Source of the DNA: Pseudophaeomoniella oleicola | Taxonomy: Eukaryota > Ascomycota > Eurotiomycetes > Phaeomoniellales > Phaeomoniellaceae | Length of the DNA stretch: 64,000 nt | NCBI GenBank assembly: GCA_003868215.1 | Contig: QWDQ01000016.1 | Span: 186,001 to 250,000, forward strand | Direction: 5' to 3' | Shown here: positions 24,419-35,513 of the stretch, piece after piece | How the letters are laid out: every line of letters starts with the position of its first letter | How positions within the stretch are numbered: position 1 is the stretch's first letter | Position numbers and translations under genes: made by a program | Notes under the pieces: model-generated | What the model was told of the DNA's origin: nothing | Databases searched by the model: none | The model's input: the letters and a program-made list of their open reading frames with translations, nothing else

Positions 24419-26131
24419 ATGCGTTTCTCTGCCAATCTCCTTGCGGTCACCACCGCCACCCTCTCCCTGACTGTCCCAGCATTGGGTCAGTCACAGACAC
24501 CGTTTAACTGTCATGCGCCAACAGCAACCGTGAAGAACGGTTCGTATGCTGGGATATATCAGCAAAACTATCACCAAGACTTCTTCCTGGGGATACCCTA
24601 TGCGCAACCCCCAGTCGGCGATCTCCGCCTCCGCATCCCAGTCCCATTGAACCAGACGTGGTCTGGTTACAGGAATGCTACGGCATATTCGGTAGAGTGT
24701 GTAGGTTATGGCAGTGACAGCGATGGCTACGCATCTGGCGAAGATTGTTTGACTCTGAACGTTATCCGACCCGCTGGACTGGAGGGACAGGATCTGCCAG
24801 TAGCTGCCTGGATTCACGGAGGCGGATACACAGAAGGTGGCAGCGCTGATCTGAGGTACAACCTTAGCTTCATCGTTGCCAATTCTGTTTCGATCGGAAA
24901 GCCGATCATAGCTGTATCCCTGAACTACCGGCTGAGTGGTTGGGGATTTCTTGCCAGCGACGAAATTCGAGCCTCTGGGCAAACCAATCTCGGCATCCGT
25001 GATCAACGCCTTGCTCTTCATTGGATCCAAGAGAACATCGCTGCGTTCGGCGGTGACCCATCCAAAGTGACCATCTGGGGTGAATCTGCTGGAGCAGGAA
25101 GTATTGGCATACACACCACCGCCTATGGTGGCCGTGACGACAAACTCTTCCGCAGTGCGATTGGTGAATCGGGATCCCCCATCCTTCTCAGCGGATCCAT
25201 ATTCAGTCAGTCCCAAGCCACGTATGACAACATTACGCACGACACTGGCTGTGCCAACGCGACGGATACACTCTCCTGCCTCCGCTCCGTACCCTTCTCC
25301 AGCTTCGACAACGCCTTACGACTCGCCATCAACCGAACCATGAATCCATACAACTTCGCCCCTCAACCTGACGGCGATATCATCCGCGGCTCTCAAGCTT
25401 CCCAACTACGCCACGGCCAATTCGTCAAGGTCCCGTACCTGATCGGCACTAACTCCGACGAGGGCGCTTCCTTTGTCGACTACGGCATCAACACCGATGC
25501 AGACTTCGCCAACTACGTCGTGGAGACCGGTGTCAACGATTCCACGGTCGTTGCCATGATCGAAACCCTGTACCCAGACATCCCCGCCCTCGGCCTCCCC
25601 ACCAACGTCTACTCACGCCCCGACTCGACGGTAGGCGCACAGTTCAAACGGGGCGCCGCCTTCGCGGGGGACTACAACTTCATTGCCGCCCGCCGACTCA
25701 CAACGACACAGTGGGCGAACTACAACACCTCCTGCTATGCCTACCGCTTCAACACGCTCGTCAGCGGCCACACGGCCGACTACACTGGTGTCGGCCACTT
25801 TCTCGAAGTCGCGTTTGTCTTCAACAACGTACAGGGCCTCGGCTACACGTCCAACGAGTTCGAAGGCATGCCCGCAAGCTATTATCGCTTGAGTCAGTTG
25901 ATGAGCGATATGTGGGTCAGTTTCATTGCTGATGGGACGCCGAATCATCATGGCCATAACGGCGTGCCGGAGTGGCCTGTCTATGATACCGGGTATGTCG
26001 GTGGGGGCTATGCTTCGGATATGGTGTTCGATGCGAATTCGAGCACGCTGGCGTATCCTGAGCCGGATACGTTTAGAGGAGCGGGAATTGCGTATATCAA
26101 TAGTATCTGGGAAAGTGTCTACGGGATGTAG
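24419..26131 (+). CDS. Secreted type-B carboxylesterase/lipase
   Basis: A single exon of 570 residues. A hydrophobic signal peptide (about 1-24, ending near VPALGQ) is followed by a full alpha/beta-hydrolase of the carboxylesterase B family. Motifs are the oxyanion loop AWIHGGGY, SEDCLTLNV-like GEDCLTLNV, the nucleophile elbow WGESAGAGS, the acid in GTNSDEGASF, and a histidine in GVGHFLEVAF. Many N-x-S/T sites fit a secreted glycoprotein. It would hydrolyse extracellular carboxylic esters; the exact substrate is unknown. The start at 24419 gives a clean signal peptide. It is typical of fungal secreted lipases of this family, in contrast to the second esterase at 39.9-42.0 kb. Confidence 0.93.
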   Translation: MRFSANLLAVTTATLSLTVPALGQSQTPFNCHAPTATVKNGSYAGIYQQNYHQDFFLGIPYAQPPVGDLRLRIPVPLNQTWSGYRNATAYSVECVGYGSDSDGYASGEDCLTLNVIRPAGLEGQDLPVAAWIHGGGYTEGGSADLRYNLSFIVANSVSIGKPIIAVSLNYRLSGWGFLASDEIRASGQTNLGIRDQRLALHWIQENIAAFGGDPSKVTIWGESAGAGSIGIHTTAYGGRDDKLFRSAIGESGSPILLSGSIFSQSQATYDNITHDTGCANATDTLSCLRSVPFSSFDNALRLAINRTMNPYNFAPQPDGDIIRGSQASQLRHGQFVKVPYLIGTNSDEGASFVDYGINTDADFANYVVETGVNDSTVVAMIETLYPDIPALGLPTNVYSRPDSTVGAQFKRGAAFAGDYNFIAARRLTTTQWANYNTSCYAYRFNTLVSGHTADYTGVGHFLEVAFVFNNVQGLGYTSNEFEGMPASYYRLSQLMSDMWVSFIADGTPNHHGHNGVPEWPVYDTGYVGGGYASDMVFDANSSTLAYPEPDTFRGAGIAYINSIWESVYGM

Positions 26132-26741
26132 GCTCTATGCTCTAGAGAAGTTACATACTGAATGACGAATGCCTCTGGGCTTTTGATATCTTCGCTTCTG
26201 CTGGGTATAGCCTGCCTGTAATGTCTGTTGAACTCCTCAAAGAGAAGAAGCGCATGATTCACAACAGTTGTTTATCTCACCACTCGCAATATACAATCGG
26301 TCGGTTTATTTGAAGGAGCGCGTAGAAGAAGAGACAAATAGATCATAAGTTAGAGCTTCTTGGTCCTCTCCGGAAGGATCGGCTGTTGCACATCTACAGT
26401 ATTTACTTACTTCATGGCGCTTCCAACCAAGCAGAACAAATGTGGTTTGCAACCGAAGTGGGGAGACAGAGCGAAACGATGTGACAGGGGCCGAAGTTGC
26501 ACGGCGCGTTTCGAGTGGCCGAATTGAAACATTCTCAGTCGGATTAACTTAACTTACGAGAAATGTATGTGAATGGACAATCGTGGTCTCTTTTTACTTG
26601 CAAACGTTTGATACCATTTTCTTTCTTCTTTGCCGAATTCATCATGAACAAGTTTCTTCAGAAAAGCCAATACTTCTTTCTTTGTTGCTGAAGGACATTT
26701 GTTGTCTGATCGACTTAGCGCCTATCCCTAGTGATCAAGCA
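26132..26741. other. Intergenic between esterase and MFSD10-like gene
   Basis: Contains the 3' region of the esterase and the promoter of the next plus-strand gene. Nothing else is supported. Confidence 0.5.
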
Positions 26742-28161
26742 ATGGCTTCCGCTTCCCCTCAGCTACCGCCCGATCAGCGCAAGAAAGTACTCAAAGTCCT
26801 GTTCATATCCTTGCTGCTCGATCTAGTATGTCCTCAGTAATCCTACAGGATCTGAATACTAACCCTCCGCCCAGATATCCTTCACTTTCATACTGCCGCT
26901 TTTCCCCTCGCTTCTGAAGTTCTACCGGGCGCTGGACGACCGACCATCCTCCCTTCTGAATCAAGTCTTCGACTACCTCAACGCATACAAACGCGCGTTT
27001 TCACGACCAATCGACTCAAAATATGACACGGTCCTGCTGGGCGGGGCTCTCGGCTCTCTCTTCTCATTCCTGCAAGCTATCGCATCACCCATTATTGGGA
27101 AGGCCTCCGACAAGTATGGGCGCCGCACAGCGCTTATGTGGAGTATGATGGGCAACATCGCAAGTGTTGCTCTATGGCTGGCTGCCACGGACTTTCGAAC
27201 CTTCCTCGCCAGCCGGATTGTTGGAGGGCTGAGCGAGGGTAATGTGCAACTTGCGACAGCAATCGCAGCAGATATCAGCGATGAGAGCCAGCGTGGCTCC
27301 ACTATGGCTCTGGTCGGCGCCTGCTTTTCAATCGCGTTCACGTTCGGCCCTGCGCTCGGCGCAGCACTTGCAAACATCACGACGTTTTCCGCAAATCCCT
27401 TTGCGACAGCTGCAGGCTTCTCTCTCTTCCTCATCGTAGTCGAGACTCTGTACCTATATCACTACCTCCCCGAAACAAGGCCCACAGCCTCTCAAGCGAC
27501 TAGCAATGGTTCAGCATCGAAGAATACTCCGACAACGAGTCCGATGCCTCACAAGACCACAAACTCTCCCTATCTCCTTTATGCCACCCACTTCTTGTTC
27601 CTCGCTACATTCTCCGGTATGGAGTTCTCTCTTCCGTTCCTGATCACATCAGCCATCTACCCCAACCACCCCCGACCGCAAATGATCAACGGCCGTCTCC
27701 TCGGTTTCATCGGCTTGATCGCCTCCATCCTCCAAGGCTCGATCGTCCGGCGCCTCCCACCCCTCACCATCGTCCGCACCGGCGTCGCCAGCTGCGCCAC
27801 CGCCTTCTTCCTGCTCGCCCGCGTCCAGAGCACCGCCGGTCTGTACGCAGCAGGCGCCCTGTTGGCCGTCACCTCGGCGACCGTCGTCACGGGCCTGAAC
27901 AGCCTCGGCAGCTTCGAAGCGAAAGAAGCCGAGCGCGGAGAGGTACTTGGCGCGTTGAGGAGTTGGGGACAGTTCGGGAGGGCGTTGGGGCCGTTGCTGT
28001 TTTGCTCGCTGTTCTGGTGGGCGGGTAGAGAGGTGGCGTATACGGTTGGCGGGGTGTGTATGTTGGGGGTTGCGGGGGTCGTGTATGGGGGGTTGAAAGC
28101 ACCTCCGATGACGATGGCGGCTAAAGCGAAAAAGGAAGTGAAGAATGGTAAAACGAAATGA
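26742..28161 (+). CDS. MFS transporter, MFSD10/tetracycline-efflux-like
   Basis: Two exons, 26742-26825 and 26875-28161, separated by a 49-nt intron, encode 456 residues. The first exon covers MASASPQLPPDQRKKVLKVL and most of TM1. The MFS motif A appears as GKASDKYGRR in the TM2-3 loop, followed by SRIVGGLSEGN and the long hydrophobic segments of a 12-helix transporter. A Ser/Thr/Asn-rich cytoplasmic loop splits the two halves (about residues 240-270). The C-terminal half has EAKEAERGEVLGALRSWGQFGRALGP, typical of the MFSD10/TETRAN branch and fungal relatives. Family members export organic anions or drugs; the substrate here is unknown. Confidence 0.87.
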
Positions 28162-28662
28162 AAAGGTTGGGTATGGAATGGAATGAAATGGTATGTGATG
28201 GGATGGATTTGTATGATGATCCCTCTGGGGGTCTTTTTTTTAATCTGGTAATTGTACAAATGGCATATGTATATTACACGAAAAGAAAAGTGATCAGAAC
28301 AATCTCATATCAGGACCATGACCATGATGCAAGCTTGATACTCTCCTTCCTCTGCATCGACACCTCAAATCCTGCATCTCGCCGCATCTATGCCCACATC
28401 CCCCCTTTTTACAACTAGCCAGCTAAGGTAGCCAGGACTTTCTGCTGAGTTCTTCAACCACGCCACACTATGCCCGTGCAAAGCACCTCCTCTGGTTGGG
28501 ATTTGGAGCGTGGGTCGATGGATGGATGGATGTATGGCATGAGGTTGTAGAAGGAGGTAGGCACACTTGCGTGAGATGGAGGGGTTCGACTTGTTGTAGG
28601 GATTTGAAGACCCTCTGATTCGGCTCTTTTGTATCGATTTAGCGAACTTGTTTCTTCCTTTC
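28162..28662. other. Convergent intergenic region
   Basis: 3' regions of the MFSD10-like gene and EMI1. GGAATG/GATGG-rich runs occur at 28170-28210 and a GATG repeat at about 28515-28532. No gene is seen. Confidence 0.5.
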
Positions 28663-29493
28663 TCAGAGCTTAACGTCTGTATTCCCCGTCCTCTTCTTCC
28701 ATTCCTCCGTCTCCCTCTCCAACTTCGCGAGATCGCCCCGAAAGGGTTCCGGACTGTCAAGGTCCAATTTATCCCTGACGTCCCATATATCCTCGCTGCT
28801 GGGTCCGGATCTCCACCTCTTCAACTTCTCGATATTGTGCTGCTTGATCGCTTTCCTCCTGCGTTCGTCCGGGTACGATTTCGTTCTCATGCACAGCCAG
28901 AATTCGTCCCAGAGGTGCGAGCAGGCGCGGAGTTCGCCGTGGCGGTAGACGTTGGTGAATTGGCCGCCCATCGATTGGCAGTAGAAGGCGTAGTCGAAGG
29001 CGGTGCGGCACGTGAGGTCTTCCGAGGCGAGGGCTTCGAAGGAGATGTTGCTGGGGTCGGTGGCGGAGAGGAGTGTTAGGTTGGAGGCGTCTTGGTCTTG
29101 GGTGGAGGTGCCGTCGGCGTCGGATGAGCGTTGTTGTTTGAACTGTGAAGCAAAACCGCGGATGCGCGATGCGACGCCCGAGTTTTGGTCAGCGCCAGCG
29201 TCATTGTTGTCGGACGACGAGGAAGACGCTTGTCGTCGTTTCGCAGCTTCTGCTCTCGCGCGCTCTTCTTCGGCTTCGAAATCTGCCAGGAATTGCGCGA
29301 ATTCCTGGTTCGCCTTGTCTTCGCGGCTCAACGACTTTTCTGGAACCGGTGTCGCATTCGAGGCTGCTGCTGCTGCTTCCTCAAGAATGCGTGAGCCGCT
29401 GCTGTCCTGCGTGGGTAACGGTGTGCTTGCGGGAGGAGCGGTGTCTGTTGGGCTGTCGGAGACCCTTGGGCCGGATGACCACCACCATCCCAT
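28663..29493 (-). CDS. EMI1: EMI1-like protein with twin CX9C motif
   Basis: A single exon of 276 residues from MGWWWSSGPR. The N-terminal two thirds are low-complexity and acidic or Ser-rich, with a coiled-coil stretch rich in Glu, Arg and Ala (about 75-110). The C-terminal third holds the conserved domain (DUF3128/Emi1) with two CX9C motifs: C162-RTAFDYAFY-C172 and C191-SHLWDEFWL-C201. Twin CX9C proteins usually fold in the mitochondrial intermembrane space through Mia40 oxidation. Yeast EMI1 is needed for induction of meiosis and for mitochondrial DNA maintenance; the exact role here is inferred. The frame continues upstream without stop, but the start at 29493 begins the conserved part. 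Confidence 0.88.
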   Translation of the reverse strand: MGWWWSSGPRVSDSPTDTAPPASTPLPTQDSSGSRILEEAAAAASNATPVPEKSLSREDKANQEFAQFLADFEAEEERARAEAAKRRQASSSSSDNNDAGADQNSGVASRIRGFASQFKQQRSSDADGTSTQDQDASNLTLLSATDPSNISFEALASEDLTCRTAFDYAFYCQSMGGQFTNVYRHGELRACSHLWDEFWLCMRTKSYPDERRRKAIKQHNIEKLKRWRSGPSSEDIWDVRDKLDLDSPEPFRGDLAKLERETEEWKKRTGNTDVKL

Positions 29494-29963
29494 CTCTTTG
29501 ACCAGATAGACAATGAGATTGTCGTTGACGTTGAAGACGATTACATACCAGGTAATTAGTACTGCATCAGTGATACCTTTACTTAGACGGTCCCGTAATC
29601 GTGAACTTTTTGAGCTTCTTTTTGTCCCCGCGGCCCGTAACCCGCTCGTTCCAAATTTAGATGATCGATATGACAGCAATTGATATTTATTTCCTACCGT
29701 AATAACAAGCCTGACGATGATCTTTGACAGAATCTATTTTCTTGAATCTTTATTTTTCCTTGATGCACATGGAAGAGTCTACACGAACGATAAAATGTAT
29801 AACAAAAACTTTTCGTCTTGTTGTCCATCAGTCATAACCTAGGATCGGCAGTATATCCTTTTAACCCGTAGCACGGAGTCGAGTGCTCGAAACAAGAAGA
29901 TTCCCATACGACCAAGGACTTCAAACTTTTGTCTGACTCTCTAGCGCAGCCTTTCAAGGTCCA
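29494..29963. other. Intergenic; EMI1 promoter and NmrA-like gene 3' region
   Basis: AT-rich spacer (T-rich tracts near 29735-29810). The minus-strand frame of EMI1 stays open to about 29679 but without a good start. Nothing else is seen. Confidence 0.45.
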
Positions 29964-30911
29964 CTAGGGTGTCGGGAGAATGTCGAGGTAATTCTGCATG
30001 ATTTGGTCGATAGAGAGTGATTTCCGTCCAGTCAACTTCTCCACTGTATCTGTAGCCTCCTTCATCAGGCCTCTCCGTACGACTACGCCGCACGAAACCA
30101 GATCGTCTGTGACCAATTTCATTGGCGTGTGGTTCTTCGATGTATCATCCTCTATGGTTCGTGGGACGCCGCGATCCTCCCACCACTTGTACAGCTCCTC
30201 GTCTGTCATCTCGACGATTTCGCCCTTGAAACCGGTTGTCTTGGAGATCTTGTCGAAGACTGCATGGTCGGAAATGGCCTCAGGACCTGTTACGTGGTAG
30301 ACGGTGTTGGGTTCTCCTTTGCCCATAAGCAGAGCGCCGAGGACACGCGAGCAATCCGCACGAGCTACAAAGGCTGCTGGAGCACCTTTACTGTTGCTGT
30401 ACCACTTATTCCCGCAGTATTTCCAGGACGGCGCGAATAGCTGGAAGAGATTGTCTCCATAAAGATAGTCCCGCTGGATGCTGTACTGTAAGCCAGAAGC
30501 ATAGATCTGCTGTTCGGTATATCGATGATCTTGAGGAAGGACAGGTAGATCTTTTTCCAATCCTGCGCCCACAAACGACGTGTAGCAGATACGCTTAACT
30601 CCTGCAGCTTTAGCAGCGTCGACGACGTTCTTATGTTGACCACGTCTCCTGTCGCCTATAAGCCATGTCGAGATGAAAGAAACGGCATCGGCCCCGGCGA
30701 AGATCTTGATCATGCCTGGAACATCGTCATAGTTGAGATAGGTGAACTCTGCCCCCTTCTCGGTCCATCGTTGGACTGTTTCCGCCGGGACCTTGTCGGG
30801 CGTGAAACTGGTGAGGATGAGCTGGTCAGTTGGTGCCTTGAGTCCGAGAGCAAAGTCAGCGGCCCCGGTTCCAAGGTGGCCATCAGCTCCTGTCAGGACA
30901 TATTTGCCCAT
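29964..30911 (-). CDS. NmrA-like NAD(P)-binding protein
   Basis: A single exon of 315 residues starting MGKYVLTGADGHLG. The N-terminal nucleotide-binding loop T-G-A-D-G-H-L-G follows the first strand, as in atypical short-chain dehydrogenases of the NmrA/HSCARG group. Then come a Rossmann fold (ADAVSFISTWLIG, AGVKRICYTSFVGAG) and a C-terminal substrate domain. No Tyr-x-x-x-Lys catalytic pair is obvious. Members either sense NADP(H) redox state, as NmrA does with the GATA factor AreA, or act as NAD(P)H-dependent oxidoreductases. The frame runs 26 codons further upstream but that extension is hydrophobic and less likely translated. Confidence 0.88.
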   Translation of the reverse strand: MGKYVLTGADGHLGTGAADFALGLKAPTDQLILTSFTPDKVPAETVQRWTEKGAEFTYLNYDDVPGMIKIFAGADAVSFISTWLIGDRRRGQHKNVVDAAKAAGVKRICYTSFVGAGLEKDLPVLPQDHRYTEQQIYASGLQYSIQRDYLYGDNLFQLFAPSWKYCGNKWYSNSKGAPAAFVARADCSRVLGALLMGKGEPNTVYHVTGPEAISDHAVFDKISKTTGFKGEIVEMTDEELYKWWEDRGVPRTIEDDTSKNHTPMKLVTDDLVSCGVVVRRGLMKEATDTVEKLTGRKSLSIDQIMQNYLDILPTP

Positions 30912-32126
30912 TTCGAGTAAGCACGATCCCAGATAAGCTTGGGAGAGAAGTATACAGGTATTGTATCTGACAATGTAGCCTGTGGTCACTGGATAGAAGC
31001 GACAGGAGTCACAGTCTGCGGCCTAGTTAAATAGGTGTTTGTGGCTTCCATACTTCCCTCACACCACTGAATTGGATAACAGGGTGAAGGCTCGTGATAC
31101 CTTCGGGGACATTAGTTTTTACCCAGGTTTTGCTTGGGGAGATGGGTAAAACCTAATGTTCCCTGGTTGTATAACATCTGATGCCTGTCTCGCTGTCTAC
31201 TACGACTACGTATCACTATTTCCCTGTAGAAAGATGGAGCTCGATAATTACTTGCTATTCGTAAGGGAAACATCGGCCAATGCGGCAAAAGACATGGGAT
31301 GGTCAATGATATATAACAATCACGAGATAATCGATATACCCCATCTAATGTCTCTCCCATTGCACTGTACATATGTTGGTAGGCGCCCAATTATCACAAT
31401 TACAACACTTGATCCTGTTCCTGCATACTTTAGGCCACTCGGCATGTATGTTAGGTATTTGTTCCGTGCACTGAGGATGTAGTATATCGTTGCATATTAT
31501 CATTACCACGCATGTGTATTGCTCTCCACGCGAAATCCGTCGCCCGGTACCCGTATGCCAGATACTGTAATACGTCAGAGCTTCATTACACCAGCAACGA
31601 CCGAAAACGACAAACGAGATTGAAGGCACCTTTACCATCTCAGACTGTGTAATTCAATTTAATGTACGAGCACTAAACTGACCACCATGTTCAGCCCTAC
31701 AGGACCTTAATACCTCGCGACAACATAGTTTGCTTGATGGGCGAGTGCGGCGATGCAATACTATAGCCACGAAGAGAGAGAAGCTCAAGACCCTCAATCT
31801 CCCGCAATGCATTGCGATAGTTGTCGCGAAGCGAACCTGCCTTTCCGCGGTTGGGCAGTGGCGCTAGCAGCGTACAGGTGATTGGCTCAGATGAGAATTC
31901 GTGCTGGCTGATGGTGGTTGTGAACGAGGCTGTTAACCGCCAGCCTGATCTTCTTCGATCCCACTGTATCCTTCATCTTGGGATTTACTCTTCATGTGTC
32001 TTCGCAAATATTGCAGCAAGACTGTAGTCCATTCCATGTTGGAAGCTTCGCCGTTGATACCAACGATATTCGACTGATTCTAATTGCTATCGCGGTTTTG
32101 CTTCTGTTCTCACAACCTCAACGATC
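30912..32126. other. Intergenic region between NmrA-like gene and second NLR
   Basis: About 1.2 kb holding divergent promoters. ORFs of 65 to 108 codons on both strands (for example 31156-31482) show no recognisable domains. No gene is called. Confidence 0.5.
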
Positions 32127-35100
32127 ATGACCTCCCCCACCCCGCCTCTGAGCCGTAAGGGGTTTAGAGTCGCAATCATCTGCGCCTCGCCATTAGAAGC
32201 TGGTTACGTACAATCCGTGTTTGACAAATGCTGGGACGACGAAGGCAAACAATATGACAAAGCGCCGGGAGACCAGAATGCATACACGACAGGAGTCATT
32301 GGCAGGCATAACGTGGTTCTGGCTCATATGCCCGGCATGGGTACTAACAGCGCGTCCGCTGTTGCTGCTTCGCTGCGCTTCAGTTTTCCGGCAATCCAGC
32401 TCGCTTTGATAGTGGGCATCTGCGGCGTCGTGCCTATTATCGAGGGAACAAAAGAAGAGATATTACTGGGAGACATAATCGTCAGTACTGCTGTGATCCA
32501 TTATGATTTTGGCGGGCGCTACGATCACGGATTCAAACGGAAAACAGCCATTGAGGATAGCTTGGGACGAGCAAATCCTGAGCTTAGGGCCCTAATTGCG
32601 AAGCTTAAAACACGCCCGAATCTCAAGAAACTGAAGAATCAGCTCGGGATACATTTGACACGCCTGCAGGTCGATACCCCTGAGGCTAGATATCCTGGTG
32701 GAACGCTCGACCGATGTTATGAGCCGTCTTATATCCATCAACATCGAGCTGCGAATGAAACATGTGACAAGTGCGAAGCTGCCATTGGGATCTGCTCGAA
32801 GAGCTGTGACGAACTTCAGTGTCAGACTAGCAAACTCATACTCCGCAGGCGACTCAACCATCAAGCGCCACTGAACACAGGCACTGTTCCCAAATATACT
32901 CCGTCGGTATACTTTGGTCGCTTTGGCTCGGCAAACACGGTGATGAAATCCGGCATCGAACGCGATGGCATTGCTAAGACTGACGGAGTGATCGCCTTTG
33001 AGATGGAAAGTGCTGGAGTGTGGGATCAGTTCCCAACAGTGGTTATCAAGGGAGCCTGTGATTATGCGGATAGCCATAAGAACAAGGCATGGCAAGAATA
33101 TGCAGCCGCAACAGCTGCTGCTTGCATGAAAGCATTTTTATCGGAGTGGGTTACTCCGGATCAAGTATGGGAACAAGGTTAGCTTCACTCTCGATCGAGA
33201 AGAATGCATCGTGGCAGTCACTCATTGCCTGTAGTTGAGCCCCCCGAACCCGTGTTCCACGTTCCCTTTGAGCAGGACAAACACGAGCGAGGATTTGTCG
33301 GCCGTATTGACGAATTACGATGCCTTCAAGCAAGGCTTTTTCAGTCTGATGGCCGTAGAGTCACGTCTATTCTCGGTCTAGGCGGAGTTGGTAAAAGCCG
33401 GCTCGCTTTAGAAATCGCCTATCAAACTCATTTGGGAAAGCCGGAGCACTCGGTCCTTTGGATTCAAGCTACAGGGCGACTGACCCTCGAAAAGGATTTG
33501 CGGGAGATCGGAAAGAAGCTTGGTATTCCTGGGATCGAAGACGAAAAAGCTGACGTAAAAGACTTGGTGAAACAGCGACTCAGTGACCCGTCTCTGGGGA
33601 AATGGCTTCTGATTCTTGACAATGCTGATGATGAAATGCTATGGACCAAAAAGTTCGCTTCCGCGACCGATAAAATTACGCTGCTGGGCTGTTTACCGAG
33701 GACAACAAACGGGTCCATCTTAGTCACAACTCGCTCTCGACAAGTCGCTGTAGATCTTGCAGCATCAGGAATTATCGAATTACCCAGGATGTCATCAGAC
33801 GAAGCCTATCAGATGTTCGTCGGCGGACTGTTGCAGAGTTGTGACCCTGCTTTAGACCGAATAGATATCCTTCTGTTGGCGGAGAAACTGACTTGCCTCC
33901 CACTGGCTATCGTTCAGGCCATTTCTTACCTTAGAATGACTCAACGACCGATAAAGACTTACCTTGAGCTCCTCGAAAAGCCTGAAGCAGAAGCCATTCG
34001 CCTTCTCAGCAAGGACTTTGAGGATCCATCTCGATATCCGGATGCTAATAATGCGGTCGCGAAAGCCTGGCTCGTCTCCTTCAACAACATCCGCAGAGAT
34101 AACCCGCTCGCGGCAACATACCTCTCGTACATGGCCTGTCTTCATGAAAAAAATATTCCACGCTCATTGCTACCAGACGTTGCATCGGAGCTGGACGTGA
34201 TAGATGCCATTGCAGTTTTGCAAGGATATTCGTTCATAAGCAGGCAGACGGGCACAAGCAGCATCTCATCTCTGAATGAGTTGTACGATATGCATCGACT
34301 GGTACAATTAGCCACTCGGAATTGGCTAACGATGGAAAGTCAGCTGGAGAGCTATACTAAAGCATGTATATCGCGGGTCATGCAGCTTTTTCCTGTAGGA
34401 GACTATCGGAATAAAGAGATATGGAGCGTCTATCTACCACATGGTTACCGTCTTTGCGCAGATGAAAGCGTCAAGGATCTTCCTGATCGATACAGTCTGC
34501 TTGAAAAGATAGGTATATGTATCCTTGAAGACGGAAAATATCATGACGCCGTAGAAATACATACCGACGTATTGAAATGGAGAGAACGACAAGAAGGACT
34601 TCCAGACCAAACTATTCGGGATGCTTATTATTACCTTGGAAGGGCACTTAGATTCCAAGGTAATTGGGTCGCCGCCAAAGAATATTTGCAACAAGCTCTG
34701 AACAGAGATAAACAAACATTAGGTCAGGAACACCCTCGTACTTTGAATAGTCAATTTAAGGTGGTACAAACCTACCTAGGACAAGGTCAATATCAGCAAG
34801 CAGAAGAACTGTTAATTCCACTAATAGGCAAAATGTCACGAATATTCGGTCCAGAACATTCTCAAACTCTTCAAATTCAAACTGATTTAGCAGCGACGTA
34901 CATGTATCAAAACCGATTAAAAGAAGCGGAAGAACTCAATCTCCAAGTATTAAAAAGACGGTCACGAATACTAGGTTCAGAGCATCCTGACACCCTATTT
35001 AGTCAATCCAACTTGGCAGCGACGTACATGTATCAAAATCGATGGAAAGAAGCGGAAGAACTCAATCTCCAAGTATTAAAGAGGCGGTCACGAATACTAG

Positions 35101-35513
35101 ATCCAGAGCATCCTAATACCCTGACTGCTATGAATAATCTTGCTATCAATCTGGCAAACCAAGAGCGTCTAGGAGAGGCTATCAGTCTGATGGCACAGTG
35201 TGTGCAGCGCAGCATCGAGGTTCTCACGGCTGAACACGATCAGACTAAGCAGAGGCAGGAGGTCCTACAATCGATGCAAAATCAGGCCCACGACACCGCC
35301 ACATTGCTATCATCCTCGTCATCAAGAGTGGGAAGCGCCACGCCTGCTCTTGAAGAACGGGCAGACGGAGGACAGTATGAAATTGCTCAGGACAACGCAT
35401 ATCCTGACCAAACATGTTCTCAAGAGACCGATCAGAATGGAGAGCCTGTCAAAACGAAACCGGGTGCATCCAAATCACTGAAAGGCAAACTGAAGAGGCC
35501 ATTTCCCGAGTGA
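32127..35513 (+). CDS. NLR-like STAND protein: PNP-like domain, NB-ARC, TPR repeats
   Basis: Two exons, 32127-33177 and 33235-35513, around a 57-nt intron, encode 1109 residues. Residues about 12-340 form a PNP/UDP-phosphorylase-like domain (LALIVGICGVVP, AFEMESAGVWDQ, KGACDYADSHKNKAWQEYAA). A linker rich in Pro leads to NB-ARC (about 365-700): P-loop GLGGVGKS at 398-405, kinase-2 strand WLLILDNADD, GSILVTTRSR, a GLPLA-like CLPLAIVQAI, and an MHD-like YDMHRLVQLA. TPR repeats of 42 residues (kinesin-light-chain type) fill about 770-1015, then a polar tail. This architecture is common among fungal NLRs, cytosolic sensors thought to trigger cell death or incompatibility. The PNP part may act on nucleotides such as ATP. 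A Cys-rich insert (213-232) is unusual. Confidence 0.92.
34883..35110 (+). repeat. Nearly identical 126-nt TPR-coding repeats
   Basis: Two adjacent TPR units, offset by 126 nt (for example GCAGCGACGTACATGTATCA at 34891 and again at 35017, to within a few bases), differ at only a handful of positions. The flanking units are more diverged. The stretch is also visibly more A+T-rich than the NB-ARC part. It suggests recent duplication or conversion. Confidence 0.85.
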
